From: Bernardetia sp. MNP-M8
GTDB taxonomy: Bacteria; Bacteroidota; Bacteroidia; Cytophagales; Bernardetiaceae
Direction of reading: 5' to 3'
Assembly (NCBI RefSeq): GCF_037126285.1
Contig: NZ_CP147012.1
Span: forward strand, 682,001-746,000
Length of the DNA: 64,000 bases
In this document: piece after piece, positions 18,787 through 27,853 of the stretch
Layout of the letters: every line of letters begins with the position of its first letter
How positions within the stretch are numbered: the first letter of the stretch is position 1
The notes under the pieces: model-generated
What the model saw: only the letters and a program-made list of their open reading frames with translations
Told to the model about the DNA's origin: nothing
Database searches by the model: none
Position numbers and translations under genes: made by a program

Positions 18787-19614
18787 ATGAAATTATTTAT
18801 GAAAAAATTGCTTTCTCTATTTCGTATAAGCATTTTTTGTGGTGTATGTTTTCTGATGACTACACAAGCTAATGCACAACTCTCAACAAGTTGGTGGAAC
18901 TCTTTAGATAAAAACTGGAAAAATGTTTTTATGACTAAATTCGGTATTAGTGCTTCTCCTTCAACTGCCGAACTAAGTAAAATTTATGCTGCCGAAAAAC
19001 TTGATTGTAAAGATAGTGGATTAAGCACATTAGAACCTTTAGCAGACCTTAAGAATCTAAAAATTCTTTGGTGTGATGGAAATTCAGGAATTTCTTCTTT
19101 AGATCCATTGAGAAATATTGTAGGACTTAAAGAGTTGGACTGTTCAAGCACAGGAATAAGTGATTTAGAACCTTTACGTTCGATGACAGGACTGAGCCGT
19201 TTAGATTGTTATGAAACTCGTATTTCTAATCTTGCTCCTCTTAGTGGAATGCGTAAACTTAGAGTATTAGATTTTTCAAATACACCTGTTAGCAATATTT
19301 TTCCATTGAAATACATCAAATCTTTAGAAGTGCTTTATATGGCTCGTACAAAAGTAGCTAGTCTTGCTCCACTAAAAGACCTTACTAATTTAGGAGAACT
19401 TACTTTTTCAGAAACAAAAGTTTCAAGTCTTGCTCCTCTTTCTAATCTTTTAAAACTTAGAGAAATAGTTTTTGCAAAAACAGAAGTTTCAGATCTTTCT
19501 CCTCTTAGCAGAGCAAGTACGCTTTCAATTGTTTATTGTGAAGATACAAAAGTGACAGAAGCTGCTGCAAATGCTTTACAGAAAAAACAGCCTGACTGTA
19601 CTGTATTTTTCTAA
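18787..19614 (+). CDS. secreted leucine-rich-repeat protein
   Basis: A 275-residue protein with a signal peptide ending TQANAQ. The start may instead be the ATG at 18799; both give a usable signal. From about residue 75 on there are eight or so repeats of about 22 residues of the internalin type, each with a core like LEPLRSMTGLSRLDC or LAPLSNLLKLREIVF. Such repeats form a curved protein-binding surface. There is no T9SS tail, and the protein ends right after the last repeat, so it is likely periplasmic. A strong terminator follows. Confidence 0.8.
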   Translation: MKLFMKKLLSLFRISIFCGVCFLMTTQANAQLSTSWWNSLDKNWKNVFMTKFGISASPSTAELSKIYAAEKLDCKDSGLSTLEPLADLKNLKILWCDGNSGISSLDPLRNIVGLKELDCSSTGISDLEPLRSMTGLSRLDCYETRISNLAPLSGMRKLRVLDFSNTPVSNIFPLKYIKSLEVLYMARTKVASLAPLKDLTNLGELTFSETKVSSLAPLSNLLKLREIVFAKTEVSDLSPLSRASTLSIVYCEDTKVTEAAANALQKKQPDCTVFF

Positions 19615-19644
19615 AAAATATTTGATTCTTATTAGTAGAAAATT

Positions 19645-19680
19645 AAAAAGTCTTTATTCAACAAAGAATAAAGACTTTTT
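19645..19680 (+). terminator. bidirectional intrinsic terminator
   Basis: A 15-base stem (19645-19659 with 19666-19680) around AACAAA. A's precede and T's follow the stem, so it can serve the LRR gene and the convergent minus-strand gene at 19731. Confidence 0.8.
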
Positions 19681-19730
19681 TAAATAGAAAGATATAGTAT
19701 TTGCTCTTTAATTTTAGAAGACGGTATTAC

Positions 19731-19991
19731 TTATCCTTTATATTCGTATTCACTTAAATCTGTTCCTAAAAACTTTATTACAACAGATGCTTTTTGAGTT
19801 TCAAAACAAGATTGAATTGCCTTTTCTAGAGTTGGCATAACTTCACTTAGCTCTCCAAAAACTTGTGTACTGATGCCATTTACTTTTATTTTTAGAGCTG
19901 AGTTTTCAGAAATTTTTCTAATAAAGCTCTTTACAGTTGGTTTATAATTTTCTGTAAGTGGATAAACACTTATTTCGACGGAAACTATCAT
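19731..19991 (-). CDS. thiamine-binding (YkoF/MTH1187-like) small protein
   Basis: An 86-residue protein of the MTH1187/YkoF fold, small ferredoxin-like proteins that bind thiamine or related molecules. Recognisable features are VSVEISVYPL at the N-terminus, VNGISTQVFGEL in the middle and VVIKFLGTDLSEYEY near the end. It is cytoplasmic. The gene begins 53 bases downstream of the small coiled-coil membrane protein gene on the same strand. The ligand in this organism is inferred. Confidence 0.75.
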   Translation of the reverse strand: MIVSVEISVYPLTENYKPTVKSFIRKISENSALKIKVNGISTQVFGELSEVMPTLEKAIQSCFETQKASVVIKFLGTDLSEYEYKG

Positions 19992-20043
19992 ATTTTTTTT
20001 AAAAATTAGTTGAAGATAAATAGAATTTTACACAAAAATAAGA

Positions 20044-20331
20044 CTATCTCTTCTTTATTTTATCAATTTTATCTCTTACATTTTTAGGAACTCGTTTTTT
20101 AGGAGAATTCATTTCTAAAAGTCCTCCCAAAAGCTCTGGGTCAATGCTTGTAACAATGGTTTCTAATGTTTCCATGCGCATTTCTAGTTCATGATTACGT
20201 TGTTTTAACTCTTCTACTTCCTCTTTTTCTTTATTAGTAATTGATTTAGTATTGAAAAAAGCAACTTTTGTAAGCACTCCAATAAGAAAAACTGAACAAG
20301 CAAAGGCAAATATCATCATTAAAGCAGCCAT
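20044..20331 (-). CDS. small membrane protein with coiled-coil tail
   Basis: With the start at 20331 this is a 95-residue protein: one membrane helix at residues 3-22 (ALMMIFAFACSVFLIGVL), then a coiled coil of Glu/Lys-rich heptads (EEVEELKQRNHELEMRMETL), and a basic C-terminus. The layout resembles PspB-like small envelope-stress proteins, but I cannot assign it with confidence. An upstream ATG at 20415 is in frame; its extra 28 residues look unlike a protein N-terminus, so I did not use it. Confidence 0.6.
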   Translation of the reverse strand: MAALMMIFAFACSVFLIGVLTKVAFFNTKSITNKEKEEVEELKQRNHELEMRMETLETIVTSIDPELLGGLLEMNSPKKRVPKNVRDKIDKIKKR

Positions 20332-20415
20332 AAAATAGTGATTAGTGTAGTGAAATAATTGATATATAAATATGTTTTGTTTTTTAGACTCAATAACTGA
20401 AACAGATAGTGTCAA

Positions 20416-21037
20416 TAATAAGTTTACATAAAAAAAAGTCCGATAACTTATCGGACTCTTTTCAACTTACAACTTAACCCTATTGATATGAAAACATTGA
20501 AACTATGAAAAAAGGTAAATAAGCATTTTTTTAAAACTATATATTCTCATATTATTTCCACGTTTTCAAAACTTTGAATTTCTGTTTTCCAAAGAATCCC
20601 TAAAACTATCTTTGAAAAAAATTCTTTTGACAATATAATGATAAAAAGCAAATCAAAAAAATATAACTCATTGATTATTAACTAATTAGCATCTTATTGT
20701 ATTAATAGAACGGAAAACATCTTGGTTTGGTTTCTTAAAAAGGACTAATTATCTACAAATTCTGAATTTATTTTTAATTTTTAGTAAAAAATCAATAATC
20801 TTTTTAATTTTCAAACCCCTTTTAACTAATTTTAAACTTATAGAGTCCATTGGTCTTACCAATATAGTATTTCATCTCGTTTTATAAAGTGTTGATAACA
20901 TATAACGTTACTAAAGCAGTTTATAATAAAATACTTTTATACCCTTTATAATGCAATAATTACTAGTTAAAAATTTATTAGAAAAATCGTATCCAAATAA
21001 AAAATTATTTCCTATTTCGCTTAATTTTTTAAAACTT
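20416..21037. other. intergenic region with one hairpin
   Basis: 622 bases without a supported gene. Apart from the hairpin at 20437 it is AT-rich and unremarkable. The promoter of the downstream hydrolase must lie here but is not obvious. Confidence 0.4.
20437..20457 (-). terminator. perfect hairpin with T tract on the minus strand
   Basis: AGTCCGATAA (20437-20446) and TTATCGGACT (20448-20457) form a near-perfect palindrome. Read on the minus strand it is followed by at least seven T's, so it looks like an intrinsic terminator. It lies upstream of a minus-strand gene, with no called gene feeding into it. Confidence 0.65.
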
Positions 21038-22384
21038 ATGCAATCTATTTTTACACATATTTTTATAGTACCTATTTTATTAACTCTTTTTCTATTTAGT
21101 CCCATTGACTTTATACAAGCACAAAATTTATATTTTCCTCCCCTTGTAGAAACTGAAGATAATAACTGGGAAACAACAGCAAGCTCAGATTTAGAGTGGT
21201 GCGATGAGCGCATCGATAGCTTATACACATTTTTAGAAGAAAAAAACACAAAAGGTTTTATTGTCTTGAAGGATGGCAAAATTGTTTTAGAAAAGTATTT
21301 TGGAACATTTTCACAAGATAGTGTGTGGTATTGGGCATCGGCAGGCAAATCAATGGTAGCCACTCTTGTTGGGATTGCACAGCGTTCTAGTCTTTTGGAT
21401 ATTAACAAAAAAACATCAACCTATTTGGGTGAAGGTTGGACAAGTTTGACAAAAGAACAAGAAGACAAAATTACCATTCGTCATCAAATGACGATGACAA
21501 CAGGACTTAATCCTCCAACTGATGCAGGAACAAATACCTGTTACTCTCCTGACTGTTTTACTTACAGATCAGAACCTGATACCTATTGGTACTATTATTC
21601 TGCTCCTTATCGTCTTTTGCAAGATGTTTTAGATAGCGCAACAGGAAAACCAATAAATCAGTATTTTGCCGAACGAGTAACTCGTAAAACAGGAATTACA
21701 GGAGCTTTTCTGAACTATATTTTGTTTTCTAAACCTCGTAGTATGGCTCGTTTTGGTCTTTTAATTCTCAATAAAGGTAAATGGGAAAATAACCCTGTTT
21801 TGAATGATGCCATGTATTTTGAACAAATGACAAATACTTCTCAACTTCTTAATCCTGCTTATGGATATTTATGGTGGCTCAATGGAAAAGATACTTATAA
21901 ACTTCCTTCTTCTGATAGAATTTTTGAAGGCTCTATTATTCCAAATGCACCTTCTGATATGATTGCAGCCTTAGGAGCAAACGATCAAAAAATTTATGTT
22001 GTACCAAGTCAGGGTTTAGTTGTGGTACGAGTTGGAAATAGTGCAGAATCTGATCAGCTCAACGCTATTTCTTCTTTTGATAATCAGCTTTGGGGGAGAA
22101 TATCTAATTTATCTTGTGATAGTCCCGTTTTAACGAATGAGGAAGAAGGAAAAGAAAACATGAAAATTTATCCAAATCCAAGTAATGAAAACTATTTCCT
22201 TAAGATTCCAAATGGTAGATATGAGGTTGCTATTCGTGATGCTTTAGGTAAAATAATTTATAAAGCAGAGGTTACTCATTCTTTTCGAATTGCTGCAAGT
22301 AAGTGGAAAAAAGGAATGTATTTTGTCGAAATCACACCTATTGGCACAAAAACCACTACTTATTTGAAAATTGTTAGAGAATAA
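21038..22384 (+). CDS. secreted beta-lactamase-family serine hydrolase with T9SS tail
   Basis: A 448-residue exported hydrolase of the class C beta-lactamase/esterase fold. A signal peptide ends near QAQ (residue 29). The catalytic SxxK motif is Ser101-Ala-Gly-Lys104. The second motif reads Tyr187-Ser-Ala, where the family usually has Tyr-x-Asn. A C-terminal sorting domain of about 75 residues (KIYPNPSNENY to LKIVRE) is of the type IX secretion kind, so it should be secreted or surface attached. The natural substrate is unknown; esterase, amidase or peptidase activity is possible. Confidence 0.82.
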   Translation: MQSIFTHIFIVPILLTLFLFSPIDFIQAQNLYFPPLVETEDNNWETTASSDLEWCDERIDSLYTFLEEKNTKGFIVLKDGKIVLEKYFGTFSQDSVWYWASAGKSMVATLVGIAQRSSLLDINKKTSTYLGEGWTSLTKEQEDKITIRHQMTMTTGLNPPTDAGTNTCYSPDCFTYRSEPDTYWYYYSAPYRLLQDVLDSATGKPINQYFAERVTRKTGITGAFLNYILFSKPRSMARFGLLILNKGKWENNPVLNDAMYFEQMTNTSQLLNPAYGYLWWLNGKDTYKLPSSDRIFEGSIIPNAPSDMIAALGANDQKIYVVPSQGLVVVRVGNSAESDQLNAISSFDNQLWGRISNLSCDSPVLTNEEEGKENMKIYPNPSNENYFLKIPNGRYEVAIRDALGKIIYKAEVTHSFRIAASKWKKGMYFVEITPIGTKTTTYLKIVRE

Positions 22385-22415
22385 AATCAAATTAAGTAGT
22401 GAGAAGATATATAAC

Positions 22416-22450
22416 AAAAAGCCAATTACTCGCTAAGAATAATTGGCTTT
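22416..22450 (-). terminator. hairpin between convergent genes
   Basis: AAAGCCAATTA (22418-22428) pairs with TAATTGGCTTT (22440-22450). It sits between the convergent hydrolase and four-helix-bundle genes and has A's on the left and T's on the right, so it can act for both. Confidence 0.7.
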
Positions 22451-22482
22451 CTTGTTTAAAAATGTTTGATAATGCTTACAAA

Positions 22483-22944
22483 CTATGCAGTAGCAAAACG
22501 TTTTTTCAATTCTTCTAAATGCTCTAGTGAAGAGCGAATTTGCTGCAAATGCTTATGAATAACTGTTTTTGCATCCATTGGCATTTCGTCCATCTTCAAG
22601 ATTTTTTCATAATCTGCGATGGCAGCTTCTTCTCCTCGCTCACATTCATTAATTACAGCTGCTACATCATGAGTAGTTACCATTGCTTTTAAGTTTATCC
22701 AAATACGGTGTAATGTACCTGTAACACTTGAGCCTTTTTCTGGAGTTCCTCCTAGTTTTGCTATTTCAGCTTTTAGTTCATGTCCAAATTCGTAACGCTG
22801 TTGTACTGATTTTGTAAAGAAATCTTTAAGTTCGTGATTTTCTACGTCTGTAACAGCTTCTTTATAGCCTTTTTCAGCATCATAATTTTTTTCGATAAGT
22901 TCATTTAACCCATCAACAGCTTTTTTATTTGATTCTTGACTCAT
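22483..22944 (-). CDS. PA2169-family (DUF2383) four-helix-bundle protein
   Basis: A 153-residue helical protein of the DUF2383 family, ferritin-like four-helix bundles often linked to general stress. Family features are LNELIEKNYDAEKGY, FGHELKAEIAKLGG and ECERGEEAAIADYEKIL, with glutamates at the positions seen in related bundles. It is soluble and cytoplasmic. It stands alone, with its own terminator. The function is not established for the family. Confidence 0.85.
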   Translation of the reverse strand: MSQESNKKAVDGLNELIEKNYDAEKGYKEAVTDVENHELKDFFTKSVQQRYEFGHELKAEIAKLGGTPEKGSSVTGTLHRIWINLKAMVTTHDVAAVINECERGEEAAIADYEKILKMDEMPMDAKTVIHKHLQQIRSSLEHLEELKKRFATA

Positions 22945-23167
22945 AGTATTTATAGTTTAAAAAATTAGAGATTAAAAAATTGTATTTCTACTTATAGTAA
23001 CTTTTGATAAAGCAAATTGTTATAGTGATTTCAAATTTTGCACTAAAAAAAGCAATCCTATTTTAGAATTTTCTATTAAAAATAAAAAACTTTAAAATAA
23101 AATTGCTCTCAAAGTAATTTGCTTTGAATGAATACTCAATTAATTATATTGGTATTCAGGAGATGTT

Positions 23168-23617
23168 TTATTCGTTTGAGCCGATGTTAGTATTAGCGAT
23201 AATTACATCTAAACTATCTGCACTAAGATGTACATTTACATAACCATCATAGTTAATCAATTGATCATAACTTTGAGTTACTGTACTTACACTTTTAGAA
23301 TTAACAACTTCAGTAAGGGCAAATGCTACTGGACCATTAGTTGTTTTTTCTCCATCATGAATATGTGCAGGATGAACTCCACCAGCAGGTGCATTTACAA
23401 GATCAATAGTTACAGTTGTTTTTGAAGCATCCACTTCATCAAAAGTAACTGTTCCAGTTACGTTAGTTAAACCAGTAGTATCTGCACTTGCAAGTGTATA
23501 AACTTTACTTCTTAGAGCAGGAGCTTCGTCCTCATCATCATCGCCACAACTAGCAGCCATAAATGTGAATAAAATAAGAGCCATGCTCCACATTGCAGTT
23601 TTCCAATAATTTTTCAT
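23168..23617 (-). CDS. CHRD-domain lipoprotein
   Basis: A 149-residue protein with a lipoprotein signal (lipobox MAASC) followed by an acidic spacer (GDDDEDE) and a CHRD domain. The typical CHRD core GGVHPAHIHDG, with its two histidines, lies near the middle, and VNVHLSADSLDVIIA near the end matches the family's last strand. CHRD domains occur in chordin and many bacterial exported proteins, and their role in bacteria is not known. Expected at the cell envelope. Confidence 0.82.
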   Translation of the reverse strand: MKNYWKTAMWSMALILFTFMAASCGDDDEDEAPALRSKVYTLASADTTGLTNVTGTVTFDEVDASKTTVTIDLVNAPAGGVHPAHIHDGEKTTNGPVAFALTEVVNSKSVSTVTQSYDQLINYDGYVNVHLSADSLDVIIANTNIGSNE

Positions 23618-24073
23618 AATAGGGTTTGTTTTAGTTTTAAATAAAATTAATTGATTGAATTAATCAGCTGTCATAACAAGCTACTTCCTTAGATTGTTTT
23701 AATAATTCCTAAACTATTTGTTAATAATTTATAAACAATAGATTAGTTAATTATCTTAATATAATAACAAAATGAATTATTTTAAGATATATTCATTTCA
23801 TTGAAATCATTTTCTACCTATTTATTAATATAATTATTCCAAGATGCAAGGTTTTCTTATAAAAATTATTTAATACAGCTTCTAATTAATTATCTAATAA
23901 AAATAACTGTCAGACACTTTCATAAGTGTCAGTACAGTTTGTGGTTGTTGGTGTCGCTGTCGCTAAAACACCAACAACGGCATTTTTCTTTTTGTCCTGT
24001 TCCAAGATGTAACTAACCTTATTAAGTAAATAGTTTTGACTATTTTATCTCATATTATTTATCTTGATAAATT
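23618..24073. other. intergenic region with stem-loop repeats
   Basis: Apart from the hairpins at 23913-23930 and 23944-23978, nothing coding is seen. Upstream of the CHRD gene (minus strand) it is AT-rich without a clear promoter. Confidence 0.4.
23913..23978. repeat. two adjacent hairpins, second of the GTTGGTGT family
   Basis: GACACTT (23913-23919) pairs with AAGTGTC (23924-23930). Next to it GTTGTTGGTGT (23944-23954) pairs perfectly with ACACCAACAAC (23968-23978). The second is a member of the dispersed intergenic family also found at 25880, 45570, 57237 and 60238. Confidence 0.65.
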
Positions 24074-24120
24074 GAAAAAGTCTATTCCAAACATTTTTTT
24101 GTTTGAAATAGACTTTTTTC
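24074..24120 (-). terminator. bidirectional terminator after sufB
   Basis: GAAAAAGTCTATTCCAAAC (24074-24092) pairs with the stretch 24101-24120 ending GACTTTTTTC, with one mismatch. On the minus strand it follows the sufB stop by about 20 bases. Confidence 0.75.
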
Positions 24121-24141
24121 TAAATCTTATTTTATTAAAAA

Positions 24142-25599
24142 TTATCCTACACTTCCTTCTAAAGAAAGAGCAAGTAATTTCTGTGCTTCTACAGCAAATT
24201 CCATTGGTAATTTATTTAAAACTTCTTTACAGTAGCCGTTTACAATAAGTGCAACAGCTTTTTCAGAATCAATTCCTCTTTGGTTACAATAGAAAATCTG
24301 ATCTTCTCCGATTTTTGAAGTTGTAGCTTCATGTTCTATTTGTGCGCTACTATTTTCAGCATTAATATAAGGAAAAGTATGCGCTCCACATTGGTCACCA
24401 ATCAAAAGTGAGTCACACTGAGAGAAATTACGTGCATTGGTTGCTCGTTTCATAATATCTACCGAACCACGATACGAATTTTGGCTATGTCCTGCCGAAA
24501 TACCTTTTGAAACAATACGACTTCTTGTATTTTTGCCGATGTGAATCATTTTTGTACCTGTATCTGCTTGTTGATAATTTTTAGTAACAGCAACAGAATA
24601 AAATTCTCCCATTGAGTTATCACCTTTCAAGATACAAGATGGATATTTCCATGTAATTGCCGAACCAGTTTCTACCTGTGTCCAAGAAATTTTTGAATCA
24701 TCGCCAAAACAAATTCCTCGTTTGGTTACAAAGTTATAAATTCCTCCTTTTCCATTTTTGTCTCCTGGATACCAGTTTTGAACCGTTGAGTATTTTACTT
24801 CTGATTTCTTGTGTGCAAAAATCTCTACTACTGCAGCATGAAGTTGGTTTTCATCTCTTTGAGGAGCAGTACAACCTTCCAAATAACTGACATAAGAGCC
24901 TTCTTCTGCAACAATTAAAGTTCTTTCAAACTGTCCTGTATTTGCTTCATTTATTCTAAAATAGGTTGATAATTCCATTGGCGAACGAACACCTTTAGGA
25001 ATATAACAAAATGAACCATCACTAAAAACAGCCGAATTGAGAGCAGAGAAATAATTATCACTCACAGGAACAACTGAACCTAAGTATTTTTTGATAAGTT
25101 CTGGGTGTTCTTGCACAGCTTCACTAAACGAACAGAAAATAATTCCTAATTCTGCTAGTTTAGATTTGAAAGTAGTAGCTACTGAAACACTATCCATAAC
25201 TACATCAACAGCAATTCCTGAAAGACGTTTTTGTTCTGTCAAAGAAATTCCTAATTTATCAAAGGTTGCTAAAAGTTCTGGATCTATTTCGTCAAGACTG
25301 TTTACTTGTGCTTTCTTTTTAGGAGCAGCATAATAAATAATTTCTTGAAAATCTATTTCAGGAATATTTAAGTTTGCCCATTTGGGAGTTGGCATGGTTT
25401 GCCATTTTCTGAAAGCCTCCAAACGCCATTCTAAAAGCCATTCAGGTTCATTTTTCTTTTCAGAAATGAATCGAACGGTGTCTTCTGTTAGTCCTTTGAT
25501 TGCTTTATCTGATTCTATATTTGAAACAAATCCGTATTTGTATTCCGAATTTGTGATGTCTTCTAAAAGTTCTTGCTCGGTTTGTTTTGCTTCTGCCAT
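24142..25599 (-). CDS. sufB: SufB, Fe-S cluster scaffold subunit
   Basis: A 485-residue SufB protein, the scaffold on which the SUF system assembles iron-sulfur clusters in the cytoplasm together with SufC and SufD. Recognisable features are [39 protein letters not shown] and, near the C-terminus, [20 protein letters not shown] with a conserved region ending LEGSVG. The length is normal. Unusually, no sufC, sufD or sufS gene is adjacent; a terminator follows directly, and no suf partner gene lies within 5 kb on either side. The partners may be elsewhere in the genome. Confidence 0.96.
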   Translation of the reverse strand: MAEAKQTEQELLEDITNSEYKYGFVSNIESDKAIKGLTEDTVRFISEKKNEPEWLLEWRLEAFRKWQTMPTPKWANLNIPEIDFQEIIYYAAPKKKAQVNSLDEIDPELLATFDKLGISLTEQKRLSGIAVDVVMDSVSVATTFKSKLAELGIIFCSFSEAVQEHPELIKKYLGSVVPVSDNYFSALNSAVFSDGSFCYIPKGVRSPMELSTYFRINEANTGQFERTLIVAEEGSYVSYLEGCTAPQRDENQLHAAVVEIFAHKKSEVKYSTVQNWYPGDKNGKGGIYNFVTKRGICFGDDSKISWTQVETGSAITWKYPSCILKGDNSMGEFYSVAVTKNYQQADTGTKMIHIGKNTRSRIVSKGISAGHSQNSYRGSVDIMKRATNARNFSQCDSLLIGDQCGAHTFPYINAENSSAQIEHEATTSKIGEDQIFYCNQRGIDSEKAVALIVNGYCKEVLNKLPMEFAVEAQKLLALSLEGSVG

Positions 25600-26124
25600 A
25601 ATTTTTTTGAAGTAAGTAGCAGTTTCGATAATGCTAATTATATAATTCTAGACTCTAATGAGTTTTAAAAAACCTTAGGGTTTTATAAAACGTCTTGTTT
25701 GTAATTAGTCTAAATAATTTTATACTGCAAAAATATAACAAAAAATTGAGATAAAGGTTTTATAAACTTTATTTTTTCTAAAAATCTTTTCTTCTGAGGT
25801 TTTTTATTCGTTTTTTGTCTTTTACTAGAGGTACAAAACATGTAAAACAGGATTAAAATCCTGTTCAATTTATAATTCTGCCATTGTTGGTGTCCCTGCC
25901 ATAGCGATAAGAGCATTAAGAAATTTAGCACTCTGTTTGGAGTTTCATATTGGTAGATAAAAACAGAAAAATTAAAATTCATTTACTCCGTAGGAGAAAT
26001 CCTACCAATATGTAGTTCCTACAGAACAGGAAGACAAATAAATTTTAACATTACGGCTATTATCCCCACCGACGATATTAAAAATGCAAATAAACTTATT
26101 TTACAGTGTACTAAACAGTATAAA
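25600..26124. other. intergenic region with dispersed repeats
   Basis: 525 bases with no supported gene. It contains a degenerate member of the GTTGGTGT family (from 25880, GCCATTGTTGGTGTCCC) and an inverted pair CATATTGGTAG (about 25948) / CTACCAATATG (about 26002). A 90-codon minus-strand ORF here is rejected. Confidence 0.45.
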
Positions 26125-26448
26125 TCAGAGTAGCACTACATCTTCTATCATTCTTTTTCCAAAATGAGAATTGACACGATAAATAATAGACGTTTTTTGC
26201 ATCAATAATTCATATCTCAAAGTAGGTTGAGAAACACGAATAAATATTTTTTTATTTCTAATTTCTACTTTTTCAGTTTGCTGTGCTACAAACTCGCCCA
26301 CAATTTTTGCCCAATCTACTTTTAATCTGTTACTTTCATATTTCACATTCCACTTCTGAGCATCTAAAAATGCTTTCAATGCATCTCCTATTGGTTTTGG
26401 ATCTGGTGTTCTTCTTGAAGGAAGTTTATTATAGTCTTTATCATACAT
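26125..26448 (-). CDS. DUF721 family protein (DciA-like)
   Basis: A 107-residue protein of the DUF721 family. The features are IGDALKAFLDAQKWN, WAKIVGEFVAQQTEKVEI and LRYELLMQKTSIIYRVN, matching the KH-like core of this family. In Bacteroidota and others, DUF721 proteins are relatives of DciA, which helps load the replicative helicase; that role is inferred. I take the ATG at 26448 (MYDKDY) over an upstream in-frame ATG at 26475, because the extra residues are hydrophobic and atypical. Confidence 0.75.
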   Translation of the reverse strand: MYDKDYNKLPSRRTPDPKPIGDALKAFLDAQKWNVKYESNRLKVDWAKIVGEFVAQQTEKVEIRNKKIFIRVSQPTLRYELLMQKTSIIYRVNSHFGKRMIEDVVLL

Positions 26449-26589
26449 AATATTGATAAGTAAAGTAAGGAACATTTTTTTATTGAGATGACAAATTTCT
26501 ATTTAATTAAGAAGAATTGTATCTCAAAAATAACCAAAAATAAAGTGATCAACAACTACTATTTTCAAGTTGTTTAGATATTCAAAAAC

Positions 26590-27762
26590 TTAAAACAAAC
26601 GATTGTACATTTTAATCCAACGTTCTGGCATTTCGCCTCTATTTGCTTGTTGATAATCATTATAACTACAGGGAATAATGGAAGGACGATGATACGGATT
26701 TTCTTCATTATTTTCTTCAAAATGAGGCGCAGGAACTTCTAGCCACCACTTATCAGTCAGCTTACTTTTGTAAAAAACCATCATAAAATCAGTTTTTCCT
26801 CCCATCGGAACAAGATATTTTATATAAAAAGGACTTCCGAAATCATATTCAGCTTGACGATTATAAAATCCTTCTACAAAATACCAAATCATTGTCGAAA
26901 TAATACTTGCTGTATGTCCATACACATCCAAATCAGGATTATATTCGTAAAAACCTATCGAAGTCATTTGAACATTATTTCCTGCATACCAACAAATTCG
27001 TGTTGCTTCTTCTGCTGAAAGTCCGAAAGGTTGGGCTAATTTGTTTCCTGCTGCATCTGCTGCACGAATGGCACTCAAATCAAAACTTAGTAAATCTGCT
27101 GTTCTGACAAGTGGTTCTACTTCTTCAGGTTTGTCTCTAATTTTTCCAACTCCGACAATATCAAAATTTAGTTTTTGATATAATTTTATAAAATCTAATG
27201 GAATCAAATATTCTTGACTTGCCAAATGTGTAATATTGAATAAATAATTGGGCTGTAATTTTAAGATTTTATCCATAAAACTATCTGCCAAAGAACTACT
27301 ATTTGTATCCAAATCAATCTTAGCATCAACACACAACAGCGAAAGCATTTTATCTAATGGCTTGTAGGCTTCATATTGTGCCAAAGTCAAATCATGACTT
27401 CCTCCAATGATAATTGGCAAAACATTTTTTTGTAAAAGTCTATAACAAACTTCAGCCAAACGTTCCTTTGTTTGAGTTTCATCTTCTGTCAATCTCAAAT
27501 TTCCTAAATCTACAATACTATATTTATGCGCTCGTCCTTTTTGTAAACGATATAATTTTTGACGAACAGCATCAGCAGCATTAAGCATAGATTTATTTTC
27601 TGAACCCGTTGCATCATCTACTCCAATAATAGCAATTTCGGCATCTTGCCACGAAAAATTAGCCGAAAAATTACCTGTCAGAATTTCAAACCATGTATTT
27701 TTATGATTTTGTCCATCAAAATTGGATAACGAAGGTTTGTTAAAGAATAACTCTAAATTCAT
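26590..27762 (-). CDS. arginase/formimidoylglutamase-fold protein with altered metal site
   Basis: A 390-residue protein with the ureohydrolase fold (arginase, agmatinase, formimidoylglutamase). The GGSHD motif with His123 is kept. The usual DAHxD reads Asp146-Ala-Lys148-Ile-Asp150, and the usual SxDxD segment reads SFDLS, with Ser230 in place of the second aspartate. Two Mn ligands are therefore replaced, so enzymatic activity is doubtful unless the site is used differently. Related Bacteroidota proteins are commonly annotated as formimidoylglutamase. It lies 91 bases after pirin on the same strand and is followed by the DUF721 gene. Confidence 0.8.
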   Translation of the reverse strand: MNLELFFNKPSLSNFDGQNHKNTWFEILTGNFSANFSWQDAEIAIIGVDDATGSENKSMLNAADAVRQKLYRLQKGRAHKYSIVDLGNLRLTEDETQTKERLAEVCYRLLQKNVLPIIIGGSHDLTLAQYEAYKPLDKMLSLLCVDAKIDLDTNSSSLADSFMDKILKLQPNYLFNITHLASQEYLIPLDFIKLYQKLNFDIVGVGKIRDKPEEVEPLVRTADLLSFDLSAIRAADAAGNKLAQPFGLSAEEATRICWYAGNNVQMTSIGFYEYNPDLDVYGHTASIISTMIWYFVEGFYNRQAEYDFGSPFYIKYLVPMGGKTDFMMVFYKSKLTDKWWLEVPAPHFEENNEENPYHRPSIIPCSYNDYQQANRGEMPERWIKMYNRLF

Positions 27763-27853
27763 TTTCTGTATTATTTCAAATCTTGTTTTATATATCTAAC
27801 TCAAAAATCTATTAAAGATTATATTTTTCCTTCTTCTTTACAAATACAGAATT

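Noticed and set aside
20911-21408. 165-codon minus-strand ORF opposite the serine hydrolase
   Set aside because: It lies over a well-supported gene on the other strand, has no family features, and is a shadow.
24036-24248. 70-codon plus-strand ORF across the sufB terminator
   Set aside because: It overlaps the terminator and the 3' end of sufB; hydrophobic but not protein-like.
25710-25982. 90-codon minus-strand ORF
   Set aside because: It overlaps dispersed repeats, has low-complexity sequence and no recognisable domain or suitable neighbour.
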